Source: CAIYWZ01 sp964497925 (lineage in GTDB: Bacteria; Pseudomonadota; Alphaproteobacteria; CAIYWZ01). From it: a DNA stretch of 64,000 nt. The stretch spans positions 62,001-126,000 of the forward strand of contig CAZCFE010000001.1 in NCBI GenBank assembly GCA_964497925.1, read 5' to 3'. The notes under the pieces are model-generated. The model was not told the DNA's origin. It saw only the letters and a list, made by a program, of their open reading frames with translations, and did not search any database. Every line of letters begins with the position of its first letter. Position 1 is the first letter of the stretch. Positions 8,470-17,768 of the stretch are shown piece after piece. Position numbers and translations under genes: made by a program.

Positions 8470-11151
8470 ATGACCGATTCCCAACAACGAAGCGATATTA
8501 TTCACGTTACCATTGAAGATGAAATGAAACGCTCTTATCTAGATTACGCGATGAGCGTGATTGTTTCCAGAGCTATTCCAGACGTAAGAGATGGTTTAAA
8601 ACCTGTTCACAGACGTATTTTATACGCAATGTACGAAGCAGGTTATGATTTCAATAAACCATTTCGCAAATCGGCCCGTGTTGTTGGAGAAGTTATGGGT
8701 AAGTATCACCCACACGGGAACTCAGCCATCTATGAAGCCATGGTTCGCATGGTACAAACATTCTCAATGAGATTACCATTGGTTGATGGACAAGGAAACT
8801 TTGGTTCTATGGATGGAGATCCAGCAGCGGCCGAACGTTACACAGAAGCACGTCTTGCTAAATCAGGTCATTCCTTGTTGGAAGATATAGACAAAGAAAC
8901 TGTTGATTTTGAGCCTAATTATGACGAAAGTTTGCTTCAGCCAAAAGTCTTACCAGCAAGATTTCCAAACCTTCTTGTTAATGGGTCAAGCGGAATTGCT
9001 GTTGGTATGGCAACCAATATTCCACCTCACAACTTAAAAGAAGTAATTGATGCATGTTGCGCATATATCGAAAATCCTGATGTCACAGTTGAAGATTTAA
9101 TGCAATATGTTCCAGGGCCCGATTTTCCAACAGGAGGCTTAATTATCGGAAGATCTGGAATTTTAGAAGCTTATCGCACTGGCCGTGGGTCAGTCATGAT
9201 GCGCGGAAAATCTCATATCGAAGATATTAAAAAAGATAAACAGGCCATTATTTTTACAGAGATCCCATATCAAGTCAACAAAGCAAGACTTGCTGAGCGT
9301 ATTGCAGAGCTTGCTAAAGAAAAAATCATTGAAGGCATTTCTGAATACCGTGATGAATCTGATCGCGATGGCGTCCGCATCGTTATTGAACTTAAGAAAG
9401 ACGTTGTTGCTGACGTTGTTTTAAATCAACTCTATAAATTTACCCCCTTGCAAACAAGTTTTGGCGTAAACACATTAGCCCTTCACGGCGGCGTTCCTCT
9501 TCAATTGTCTTTACGCGATATTATTAAAGCCTTCGTTGAGTTCAGAGAAGAGGTTGTTACAAAAAGACTCAAATTCGAACTTCGAAAAGCAAGAGACCGC
9601 GCACATCTTTTGGTTGGATTGGCCATTGCTGTTTTGAATATGGATGAAATCATCATTATCATTAAAGCCGCATCGACCCCTCAAATTGCAAAAGAACAAT
9701 TAATGGGCAAAGGTTGGAATTCAAGTCAAATTAAAGCATATTTAGATCTTATTGATGACCCCAGGGGACGCATCGAAGGTGATCTTTATTTCTTTTCAGA
9801 AGAACAAGCCAAAGCGATTTTAGATTTACGCTTGCACCGCTTAACCGGACTTGAAAGAGATAAAATCCAAGCAGATTTAGACGCGCTAGCTAAAGTCATT
9901 GAAGATCTTCTCATTATACTTGCATCAAAAACAATGTTGATGGATTTGGTAAAAAAAGAATTGGTTGAAGCCTCTACATCATTTTCAAATCCAAGGCGAA
10001 CAGAAATTCAAGATGGTGAATTTGAATCAGATATTGAAGCTCTAATTCAACGTGAAGAAATGGTTGTAACTGTCAGCCACAGCGGATACATAAAACGCGT
10101 TCCTTTGAATGCTTTTAGAGCGCAACGTCGTGGCGGAAAAGGAAAATCAGGAATGGCTACCCGAGAAGAGGATGTTGTTTCGGATGTATTCGTTGCCAAC
10201 ACACACACACCTCTTTTATTCTTCTCCACACATGGAAAAGTCTATGAATTGAAAGTATATAAATTACCTTTAGCTAGCGTTCAGTCACGTGGAAAAGCAA
10301 TTGTGAATCTTTTACCTCTTGCTCCTAATGAAAGGATTGCAACCATCATGCCGCTTCCAGAGGAAGCTGACACTCAAGATATGTTCATGATGTTCGCAAC
10401 ATCTAAAGGCAATGTTCGCCGAAATGCCATTTCCGATTTCTTAAATATTCGCGGCAATGGAAAACGCGCCATTCGTCTTGATGAGGGAGAAGAATTGGTT
10501 GGCGTTAGAACATGTTACGCGAAGAACGATGTTTTCATTGCAACACACTTAGGCCAGGCCATCCGCTTTGAAGTTGAAGATATTAGAGTATTCGTTGGAA
10601 GAGATTCAAATGGTGTCAGAGGAATAAGACTTGCGCCAGAAGATTATGTTGTTTCCATGACCATTTTAAATCAAATTGATTTTACAATTGAAGAACGTGA
10701 AGCTTATCTTAAAGGGGAAGAGTCTGATCTTCCTTCCGAACGTTTTACTCAAATGAATGAAAACGAAGAACATATTCTAACCGTGACAGAAAAAGGTCTT
10801 GGAAAGCTAACCTCTGCTTATGAATATCGCGTCATTGGCCGCGGTGGCTCAGGGGTTAAAAACTTGCTCTTAACCGATAAAAATGGCCCTGTCGTAGCTT
10901 CTTTCCCTGCAACGCTTGAAGATCAAATCATGCTTGTAACAGATGCTGGAAAAATCATACGCGTACCCGTAAACGGTATTCGAATTTGTGGAAGACAAAG
11001 CCAAGGCGTCATGCTTTTTAGAGTTAGTGACGAAGAAAAAGTTGTATCAGTTGCGTACTTAAAAGAAGATCAAATTGGTGGTGATGATGAGTTTGATGAA
11101 AATGAGATCGCTGATACAAATCAAGAAGTCGCTGAAGCGATTACTGAGTGA
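8470..11151 (+). CDS. gyrA: DNA gyrase subunit A
   Basis: Breakage-reunion subunit of the enzyme that introduces negative supercoils. All landmarks of the 893-residue protein are visible: the N-terminal segment RSYLDYAMSVIVSRAIPDVR, the catalytic Tyr124 in AAERYTEARL, the coiled-coil and exit gate region, and a C-terminal beta-pinwheel with the GyrA box QRRGGKG that separates gyrase from topoisomerase IV. The quinolone-resistance region reads HPHGNSAIYEAM: Ser85 (E. coli Ser83) is kept, while the positions equivalent to Asp82 and Asp87 are Asn84 and Glu89. AAGGAG precedes the start. comF begins inside its 3' end. Confidence 0.97.
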   Translation: MTDSQQRSDIIHVTIEDEMKRSYLDYAMSVIVSRAIPDVRDGLKPVHRRILYAMYEAGYDFNKPFRKSARVVGEVMGKYHPHGNSAIYEAMVRMVQTFSMRLPLVDGQGNFGSMDGDPAAAERYTEARLAKSGHSLLEDIDKETVDFEPNYDESLLQPKVLPARFPNLLVNGSSGIAVGMATNIPPHNLKEVIDACCAYIENPDVTVEDLMQYVPGPDFPTGGLIIGRSGILEAYRTGRGSVMMRGKSHIEDIKKDKQAIIFTEIPYQVNKARLAERIAELAKEKIIEGISEYRDESDRDGVRIVIELKKDVVADVVLNQLYKFTPLQTSFGVNTLALHGGVPLQLSLRDIIKAFVEFREEVVTKRLKFELRKARDRAHLLVGLAIAVLNMDEIIIIIKAASTPQIAKEQLMGKGWNSSQIKAYLDLIDDPRGRIEGDLYFFSEEQAKAILDLRLHRLTGLERDKIQADLDALAKVIEDLLIILASKTMLMDLVKKELVEASTSFSNPRRTEIQDGEFESDIEALIQREEMVVTVSHSGYIKRVPLNAFRAQRRGGKGKSGMATREEDVVSDVFVANTHTPLLFFSTHGKVYELKVYKLPLASVQSRGKAIVNLLPLAPNERIATIMPLPEEADTQDMFMMFATSKGNVRRNAISDFLNIRGNGKRAIRLDEGEELVGVRTCYAKNDVFIATHLGQAIRFEVEDIRVFVGRDSNGVRGIRLAPEDYVVSMTILNQIDFTIEEREAYLKGEESDLPSERFTQMNENEEHILTVTEKGLGKLTSAYEYRVIGRGGSGVKNLLLTDKNGPVVASFPATLEDQIMLVTDAGKIIRVPVNGIRICGRQSQGVMLFRVSDEEKVVSVAYLKEDQIGGDDEFDENEIADTNQEVAEAITE

Positions 11152-11872
11152 GGTTCTTGATTTTTTATTTCCGCCAATTTGCCTATCATGCTCTAAACAT
11201 GTAGGTGAATGGGGGCAATTTTGCAACACATGCTGGAGCAATCTTGTATTTATAGAAAAACCCCTTTGCAAGCAGTGCGGATCTCCGTTTGATTTTAAAA
11301 TTGAAGACGATACTCTTTGTGGAAAATGTATCCAAACAAAACCACATTACGACCGCGTTAGATCTATATTTTTATATAACGACGTTTCAAAAAAAATTAT
11401 CTTAAATTTAAAATCTTATGACAGTACGCATCTTGCTTTGTACATGGCAAAATATATAAAAAAAGCCCCTGATGATTTGTTGTCAAATGCAGATATTATT
11501 GCGCCCGTGCCTCTTCATTGGAAAAGACTTTTAAAACGGAAATTTAATCAATCTTCTCTTATCCTTCAACACCTTGACATAGACGCTGATAAAAAATATT
11601 ACGATCTTCTATACCGCAAGAAAAATACTCCTATACAAGGCAACATGAATGAAGAAAAACGTATTGAAAATACAAAATCCGCATTCCGGGTGACTGAGGC
11701 ATATTTGTCTGCCATAAAAGGCAAAAACATACTTTTAATAGATGATGTTTTCACAACAGGCGCGACAATTAACGAATGTGCAAAAACACTCAAGAAACAA
11801 GGAGCCAAAGAAGTTTGGTGCCTTTCTTTTGCAAGAACAAAACAATATCCGCAATCCTCTCTTCTGAATTAA
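11102..11872 (+). CDS. ComF family phosphoribosyltransferase-like protein
   Basis: ComF/GntX-type protein of 256 residues. An N-terminal zinc-ribbon-like part shows CLSCSKHVGEWGQFCNTC and CKQCGSPF..CGKC, then a phosphoribosyltransferase fold with the PRPP-binding motif ILLIDDVFTTGAT and the family stretch APVPLHWKRLLKRKFNQSS. In competent bacteria ComFC acts with the ComFA helicase in DNA uptake; elsewhere the role is unclear. The start is uncertain: ATG 11102 overlaps gyrA by 50 bases and has no strong ribosome-binding site, while later CTG codons (11132, 11141) are also possible. Confidence 0.85.
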   Translation: MRSLIQIKKSLKRLLSEVLDFLFPPICLSCSKHVGEWGQFCNTCWSNLVFIEKPLCKQCGSPFDFKIEDDTLCGKCIQTKPHYDRVRSIFLYNDVSKKIILNLKSYDSTHLALYMAKYIKKAPDDLLSNADIIAPVPLHWKRLLKRKFNQSSLILQHLDIDADKKYYDLLYRKKNTPIQGNMNEEKRIENTKSAFRVTEAYLSAIKGKNILLIDDVFTTGATINECAKTLKKQGAKEVWCLSFARTKQYPQSSLLN

Positions 11873-11933
11873 TATTTTATTAAATATTTCAATATACAAT
11901 CAGAAACTAGAAATCAAATGGGAACTATGGCAA

Positions 11934-12107
11934 ATGAGATATTTATTTATTTTTCTTATGATCAATTTTTGGTGTCTAGGTGATGATAAGGAAAATCCAT
12001 CACAAGATCCAGGAATGCTCATGACAGATGAGCCTGAAAAAGAAGAGATCCCTATCATAATTGATGGAGAACAACAACCACGTCAATGCCCTTGCGCCCA
12101 AACATAA
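11934..12107 (+). CDS. Small exported or lipoprotein-like ORF (57 aa)
   Basis: A short open frame in the 309-base gap between comF and the giant repeat gene. The product starts MRYLFIFLMINFWCLGDD: one basic residue, a hydrophobic stretch and a Cys at position 14, then a polar acidic tail (many Glu/Asp/Pro) ending RQCPCAQT. This resembles a small lipoprotein, but FWC is a poor lipobox. No strong Shine-Dalgarno is visible. Position directly before a secreted protein gene makes it plausible as an accessory, yet I recognise no family. The rest of the gap (11873-11933, 12108-12181) is AT-rich with no other clear element. Confidence 0.4.
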   Translation: MRYLFIFLMINFWCLGDDKENPSQDPGMLMTDEPEKEEIPIIIDGEQQPRQCPCAQT

Positions 12108-12181
12108 CTTCGATAAAATTAATAATTTTTTAAAGCATCATCTCTACTATTAAATTCAAATATTAAAGGGGGCTGGGGCTT

Positions 12182-15100
12182 ATGAAATTAAAATATTTGT
12201 TTGGATTTTTACTGTACAACACATCAACCTTTGCTTCATCAACTTGGGATTTTTGGTGGGATGAGCCACACACTTCCCCTCATTATTTACGCTTCTCTTA
12301 TACAGGCACGCCTTCTTTTGTGAATGGACATCTTTATAACGTTCTGCGTGATAAAGGGTTTTTTAATGATATTGCAGGGAGAAATTTAAGCGATTCTGAA
12401 AAATACATAATGACAAGGCGCGCACTCGAAGATGGCTTAACGCCCGATCAAATCAATGAAACCTCAGTCAATGGGAAAGAGGTTGTCGCTCATCGTGATT
12501 TTTATTTTGATCGGCTTCCTTATCCAGAACTTATCATTAGAGAGAAAATCTTTAACTCTCTACCAGACAGTATTCTATCCGGTTGGGGAGGAGCTGATGG
12601 TAAAATCTCAATAGAACAAGCAAAAGGAATTGCACGACTTGTAACAAAAGCTGGAATCACAGTTGCCCAAATTACCTTTGCAAAAGATTATTTAGGAGAT
12701 CTAAGCGGTCTTGCAACTCTAGACACAAGAGCCAATCAAATTATCTCAATGACAAGATTCATTAACGCATTAAACGCAAAGGGATTTCTTGCAACAAACT
12801 CGTACATAACAACTGGTGACTTGGGAGCTATCATCAATAGCTTTTCACCGTTTTCATTAACTGCTGCTGAAATTATGGGGATTTATGTTGGAGATTTAAG
12901 CTCCCACACAATAGAACAAAGAATCATGTATATAAGACTTGGATTATCTCTTGCAAGTAAGCAAACCCTTTATCAACAATACGATAATGACACAGACGTT
13001 TATCCCAGCACAGATAACGATCGTGGATACATTTTAAATAAGCTAGTTTATTGGGGAAGAGTTACGCCAGAATCAATTGGCCAAAACAGCCTTCCAAGTG
13101 ACATTGTCACCCAATTGAAAGCACATGATAACAGCTCTGAACGAGCCCTTTGGCTTGACCTTTATTTTATGAGCAGTGATGCTGATCGAACATCTGTTAA
13201 AACTTGGCTTAACACATCTTCAAATGAATCAATTTTTATTGCAGCAAATAACACTGGAGTGACTTCTGGTCTTCTCACCTGGGGAAATGGAACCGATGAT
13301 GGAAATTTAAAATTTATTTTAAACCAATATGCTCTTATTTCTTCTTGGGGAAATTTAAAAACATTCCTTAAATCCTTGACTCTAGCAACAGATAAAAGAA
13401 AAGCTCTTTTATGGGCGCAAACTTCTGCATATCGCGAATTAGCTGATAAAATTCTGTCTTATGGCTTACATAAAGATGTAAGCTCTTGGGGAGACGGAAA
13501 CAGTGTTGGGCTTTTACGTATTCTTAATCAATATGCACAAATCACAACATGGTCAGGTATTACATTCTTAAACACCTTAACCACAGCTGATGATAAGCGG
13601 TCTTTTTTAAACTGGTTAATTCTTCTCTCTGATCCTCCAAGCGCCACTCCGTCACTCCCGATCCCAACTGTTATTACAGCAACACAATCTTCAAACCCAA
13701 GCTCTTTTACCCAAGCACAGCAACTTGGATTATTATCAGGTTTAACCTCCTGGGGAAGTGGTACAGATGGAGCTATTTTTGATATTGTTTCTCATTTTTC
13801 CTCACTTTACCAAGGGAAAGATTCATGGGGAAATCTGGGCCGAATCTTAAACTCTTTTACAGATCTTGCTGACAAGCGAGCATTAATCGGGTGGGCAGGC
13901 ACCACCGTCCCAGACAGAGGGCTGTTTTACGATACTGCTAAATCTAGCGGACTTCTTGATGGTCTTTCAACCTGGACTCAAATAGGTTCAATTATGATCA
14001 CATATAACGAGTTACGTGGTGATAAAAACTGGGAAAATACAGATACATTTTTAGACTTGTTTGCAAATGGCGCTGAAAAAAGATCCATGCTTGCTTGGGG
14101 ACAAATAGAGATTAATAGAAAAACCTTCGACAGCGCTATTAGCAATGGCTTAATTGATGGAATGAAAATATGGGGGAATGGCTCAGATAATAACATTCTG
14201 AGCATATTAAATCTCATTAATCCAATTGTTACAGCAAAAGATGATGAACATCTATTAACTGGATTTACCGACCTAAAAGACAAAATGAACGCTATTACAT
14301 GGTATAACACGTATGGTGCAATTTTTAATACTTTGAATCAAAGCACCACATTCAAAGCATTTGACAAAGTAAATGACTTATCTACTATCGTAAATGCAAA
14401 AAATGGGTATCAACAGCTTACTGAAATATTTTCTAAAAATGGGTTTACATCCAGCGACATGGAAAATTTATCTAAAACTATTGATATAACAATTTCTGAA
14501 AGTTCTCAGGCACGTGGAAATCGGATTGGTTTCACTGTTTTAACAAGCAACAATCCTTCTTTGTTTACCAATATTACCGACTCCAAAAATGCTCAGAAAG
14601 ATCTTGTTTCTGGACTTCTTGCAGCAAATATTGATTCTGCAAGTGCAAAATCCGCTCTCTTCTTAATTGATACATCCTCATCCACAATTTCGGTGCGCGT
14701 TTCACGTATTGCAATGGCTGCCGCCGTCATTAACCTTGAAGGAACAAGTCTTGCAACAAATCTTTCCGGTTCTTCTATAAGTTTTATTGCATCGTTGATT
14801 TCAAAACCATTAACTTCAACAGATGTTGCAAAAGTTGCACCACTAATTGATATGCCTCGCCCAACTGATATAACTTCAAGAATAACTCAAATCGGCAATG
14901 CTATCACAAAATATAACGCAGCAGGAACTGATGCGGCCAATATTATTTCTCTTGCAATAACACCGGTTAATAAAATGGCACTTTTAGATGGATATGCTGC
15001 AGATATAAATAAATCAAGCTTTGCAAAAGCTTTTGCATCTGGTGTTCTTCTTGGAAATTCAGCATGGGGCTCAATTAGCGCAATTCTAGTTAATTATCAA

Positions 15101-17746
15101 AACTCAGGCAGTGATGCAGACAATGTCATTTCTCTTGTTTCAGCTAAAAAATCAGATATTTTAAGGAGTTTCGCAAGCGATGCCAATAAATTAAACTTTG
15201 CAAATGCATTTAAAGAGGGTTTGTTCAATGAAATGACGGCACAAACCACATGGTCTCCATTTTCAACAATTTTAGCCAATTTTACAGCAGCAAAAGATGA
15301 TATTGTTCCCCTTTTTAACGGAATGTCCTCAATTACAGATAAAAGAAATGCATTGATATGGTACACAACAGCATCCAATGCTAAAGGTAAGATTCTGCAT
15401 GCTATTTTATCCCTTTTTACAAATGTATCCGATATCAAGACTCTCGTCTCTGGAAAAAATGGTCAAATGTTAATTACTGAAGCGCTGGGCACCGCCAACA
15501 CTACTTCTGTCATTCCTTTAGTTGATACAAGCATCACAGAAAGCACAGAAAGACGAATTTTACGCACAACAACAGCTATTTCTCTTAACGGCGCTTTAAC
15601 CTCCAATACAATAGGTAAAGATGTTGTAAACGAAATTGTAACATCTCAAATTTCTCCATCCACAATAACGCCCGCCATGAACATTATTGGATTTCCCCCA
15701 GCAGAATCGGCAACATCACGTATTAATCGAATCAAAATAGGAATTTTCATCTCTGGTAATACATTTATTTATTCAAGGGTTTCCGGATCAACGCCATCTC
15801 AAAGTCTTATGAATGCGATCGTTTCCTTAGCCCTTGATCCAAATGATATTTTGGCAGCTAAAGACTCAATTGACACATCAATCACAGAAGACGCCATAGC
15901 AAGAGCCAACAGAATAAACATGGCCATATCCGTTATAAAAGGTGGACTTACTTCCACAAAAAGTCTTGTAAATTCACTGATCAGCTCTTCTATGACCCCT
16001 TCACAAATTTCATCTATTACTGCAATGGCGGATAATTTAACAGCTAAAAATGCGCTCATCAACAGCTATAAAAGTGATACAGCAAATCAACCTATTTTTT
16101 TATCTGCATTAAACGCTCAAATTTTATCAGATTTCACATCGGAAGTATCGTGGAATGCAAATATTCAAGTTGCATTGAATAATTACAGAACCGCTGGAAG
16201 CAACGCCTTAACCATAACAAAGTTTGCATCAACTGGGTTTGATAAACGCTCTCTTCTAGCAAGCTACAAAACAGACACGGCTAATCAATCAAATTTTGCC
16301 CAAGCGGCCTCCTATCTAACGGATTTAACTTCTGAAACTTCCTGGGCTTCAAAAATTAAGCCATTTTTAAATGCATATACTTCTGTAAAAGCTTCAAATT
16401 GGAGCAATATGGGTATATTTTTAAATTTATTTCAAACTCTTCCAGATAAAAGATCGGCACTAATATGGGCATCCACATCAACCAACAGAAGTATATTTGA
16501 CGCAGCTCTGTCAACTCGAATACTAGAAGGCTTGTCAACTTGGGGGTTTGGCTCTGGCGACGCCGCTATCCTTGATATTTTAACTCAATTTGGGGCGCTT
16601 AAAAATACAACGCCTTGGACAAGCCTGAACATATTCTTAGGATGCATGTCCGATTCTACAGATAAACGTTTAGGTCTTGTTTGGGCTCAAAATTCACAAA
16701 AACGTACACTTTTTGATGCCTCCACATCATTTATGTCTACAGGCCTTTTTTGGGGAAATGGAGCTGACGGTAATTTATTAAACATTTTAAATAATTATGA
16801 AACATTGCGATCATCTTGGGGAACTATCTCTGCTGTCATTGGCAAAATAACGCAAGCATCATCGGGATCTTCTCTTCAGGCAGATAAGCGCTCAAGTATT
16901 CTTTATTTTGGTGACAACGTAGCAGGGGGAGTGCGTCGCAATAGTTATTCTGCAGCATTAAGCTATTTTTCTGACTCGGCAAAATGGAGTGATATTCAAG
17001 CATGCATAGATGCATATATCTCAATCTCAACACCAACGTTTTGGGTTTCTTCTTTAAATGCATTTTTAACGAAAATTATATCTCCTATTCCCACAACGCC
17101 AACCAAACGTGAAATTTTACTTTATTTTGGAGATTCTGCTCTTGGTGGGTCAAGGAGGGCGGGGCAAGGAGTAGCCAGCGCTCAAGGTTTTCTCAGTAGC
17201 TTAACAGCGTGGACCGCGTTTCAATCAACAATTAATAAATTTGCCCCTCTTGGATCAAATGCTGGTGTCCTCTTTTCTGGATTTTCTGGAACACTCAAAG
17301 TTGGTATTTTAGATTGGTATACAACCAAAGGGGGATTTCCAGAGTCTATTTCAATCCCATCTATTTATGCAGGAGTCTATGATATTGCAACCGTGTCAGC
17401 AAATCAAAATGGATATCAAAGATTGATCAGCGCATTAGATACGGCGAATATTCTTTCTAATGGTGAAATTATAAAACCCACAGCAGAACAAATAAAAAAC
17501 ATTTCCAATTTCATAAGCCCTGTTAGCGAAAATGCAATAACACGCGCAAAACGTATAGCTATCGCTATCAATCTAAATTTAAATCCTATATTAGTAGATG
17601 GCATGACAGGTGGAGGGATCAAAGAACTTACAGATTCTCTCATGATAAAAGGCGTTTTGCCAACAAAATTTACAGCCAATACCATATCAGGAGAATTTCG
17701 TCCAGGAACGGTTACACAAAGAGCAGACGCTATTAAAGCAAAATAA
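12182..17746 (+). CDS. Giant secreted repeat protein (1854 aa), unknown function
   Basis: Residues 1-19 form a signal peptide (KLKYLFGFLLYN..TFA) ending before SSTWDFWWD. The rest is built from two interleaved repeat types. Type A, about 70-80 residues, has a Trp-Gly turn (LTWGNGTDDGN, SSWGDGN, TSWGSGTDG, STWGFGSGD) followed by IL-N-Y and a DKR-ALIWA helix. Type B contains ITES/ITED followed by AR-NRI--AI and a Ser/Thr-rich stretch. A marker KNGYQQLTEIF / KNGQMLITEAL / QNGYQRLISAL recurs at about residues 740, 1090 and 1740 at the A-to-B transitions, suggesting three super-repeats. No transmembrane anchor, autotransporter barrel or LPXTG-like end is visible. AAAGGGGG precedes the ATG. The repeats suggest an alpha-helical solenoid surface or secreted protein. 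I recognise no named family. Confidence 0.85.
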   Translation: MKLKYLFGFLLYNTSTFASSTWDFWWDEPHTSPHYLRFSYTGTPSFVNGHLYNVLRDKGFFNDIAGRNLSDSEKYIMTRRALEDGLTPDQINETSVNGKEVVAHRDFYFDRLPYPELIIREKIFNSLPDSILSGWGGADGKISIEQAKGIARLVTKAGITVAQITFAKDYLGDLSGLATLDTRANQIISMTRFINALNAKGFLATNSYITTGDLGAIINSFSPFSLTAAEIMGIYVGDLSSHTIEQRIMYIRLGLSLASKQTLYQQYDNDTDVYPSTDNDRGYILNKLVYWGRVTPESIGQNSLPSDIVTQLKAHDNSSERALWLDLYFMSSDADRTSVKTWLNTSSNESIFIAANNTGVTSGLLTWGNGTDDGNLKFILNQYALISSWGNLKTFLKSLTLATDKRKALLWAQTSAYRELADKILSYGLHKDVSSWGDGNSVGLLRILNQYAQITTWSGITFLNTLTTADDKRSFLNWLILLSDPPSATPSLPIPTVITATQSSNPSSFTQAQQLGLLSGLTSWGSGTDGAIFDIVSHFSSLYQGKDSWGNLGRILNSFTDLADKRALIGWAGTTVPDRGLFYDTAKSSGLLDGLSTWTQIGSIMITYNELRGDKNWENTDTFLDLFANGAEKRSMLAWGQIEINRKTFDSAISNGLIDGMKIWGNGSDNNILSILNLINPIVTAKDDEHLLTGFTDLKDKMNAITWYNTYGAIFNTLNQSTTFKAFDKVNDLSTIVNAKNGYQQLTEIFSKNGFTSSDMENLSKTIDITISESSQARGNRIGFTVLTSNNPSLFTNITDSKNAQKDLVSGLLAANIDSASAKSALFLIDTSSSTISVRVSRIAMAAAVINLEGTSLATNLSGSSISFIASLISKPLTSTDVAKVAPLIDMPRPTDITSRITQIGNAITKYNAAGTDAANIISLAITPVNKMALLDGYAADINKSSFAKAFASGVLLGNSAWGSISAILVNYQNSGSDADNVISLVSAKKSDILRSFASDANKLNFANAFKEGLFNEMTAQTTWSPFSTILANFTAAKDDIVPLFNGMSSITDKRNALIWYTTASNAKGKILHAILSLFTNVSDIKTLVSGKNGQMLITEALGTANTTSVIPLVDTSITESTERRILRTTTAISLNGALTSNTIGKDVVNEIVTSQISPSTITPAMNIIGFPPAESATSRINRIKIGIFISGNTFIYSRVSGSTPSQSLMNAIVSLALDPNDILAAKDSIDTSITEDAIARANRINMAISVIKGGLTSTKSLVNSLISSSMTPSQISSITAMADNLTAKNALINSYKSDTANQPIFLSALNAQILSDFTSEVSWNANIQVALNNYRTAGSNALTITKFASTGFDKRSLLASYKTDTANQSNFAQAASYLTDLTSETSWASKIKPFLNAYTSVKASNWSNMGIFLNLFQTLPDKRSALIWASTSTNRSIFDAALSTRILEGLSTWGFGSGDAAILDILTQFGALKNTTPWTSLNIFLGCMSDSTDKRLGLVWAQNSQKRTLFDASTSFMSTGLFWGNGADGNLLNILNNYETLRSSWGTISAVIGKITQASSGSSLQADKRSSILYFGDNVAGGVRRNSYSAALSYFSDSAKWSDIQACIDAYISISTPTFWVSSLNAFLTKIISPIPTTPTKREILLYFGDSALGGSRRAGQGVASAQGFLSSLTAWTAFQSTINKFAPLGSNAGVLFSGFSGTLKVGILDWYTTKGGFPESISIPSIYAGVYDIATVSANQNGYQRLISALDTANILSNGEIIKPTAEQIKNISNFISPVSENAITRAKRIAIAINLNLNPILVDGMTGGGIKELTDSLMIKGVLPTKFTANTISGEFRPGTVTQRADAIKAK

Positions 17747-17768
17747 AAAAAGAGAAATCAAACTCTTT
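17739..17768 (-). terminator. Rho-independent terminator straddling the rel stop codon
   Basis: On the minus strand, stem AAAGAG (17768-17763), an 8-base loop containing the TGA stop of rel, stem CTCTTT (17754-17749) and a T-run with one A (17748-17739). The stem uses the last codons of rel, and the T-run ends 2-3 bases from the stop of the convergent repeat-protein gene. Confidence 0.6.
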
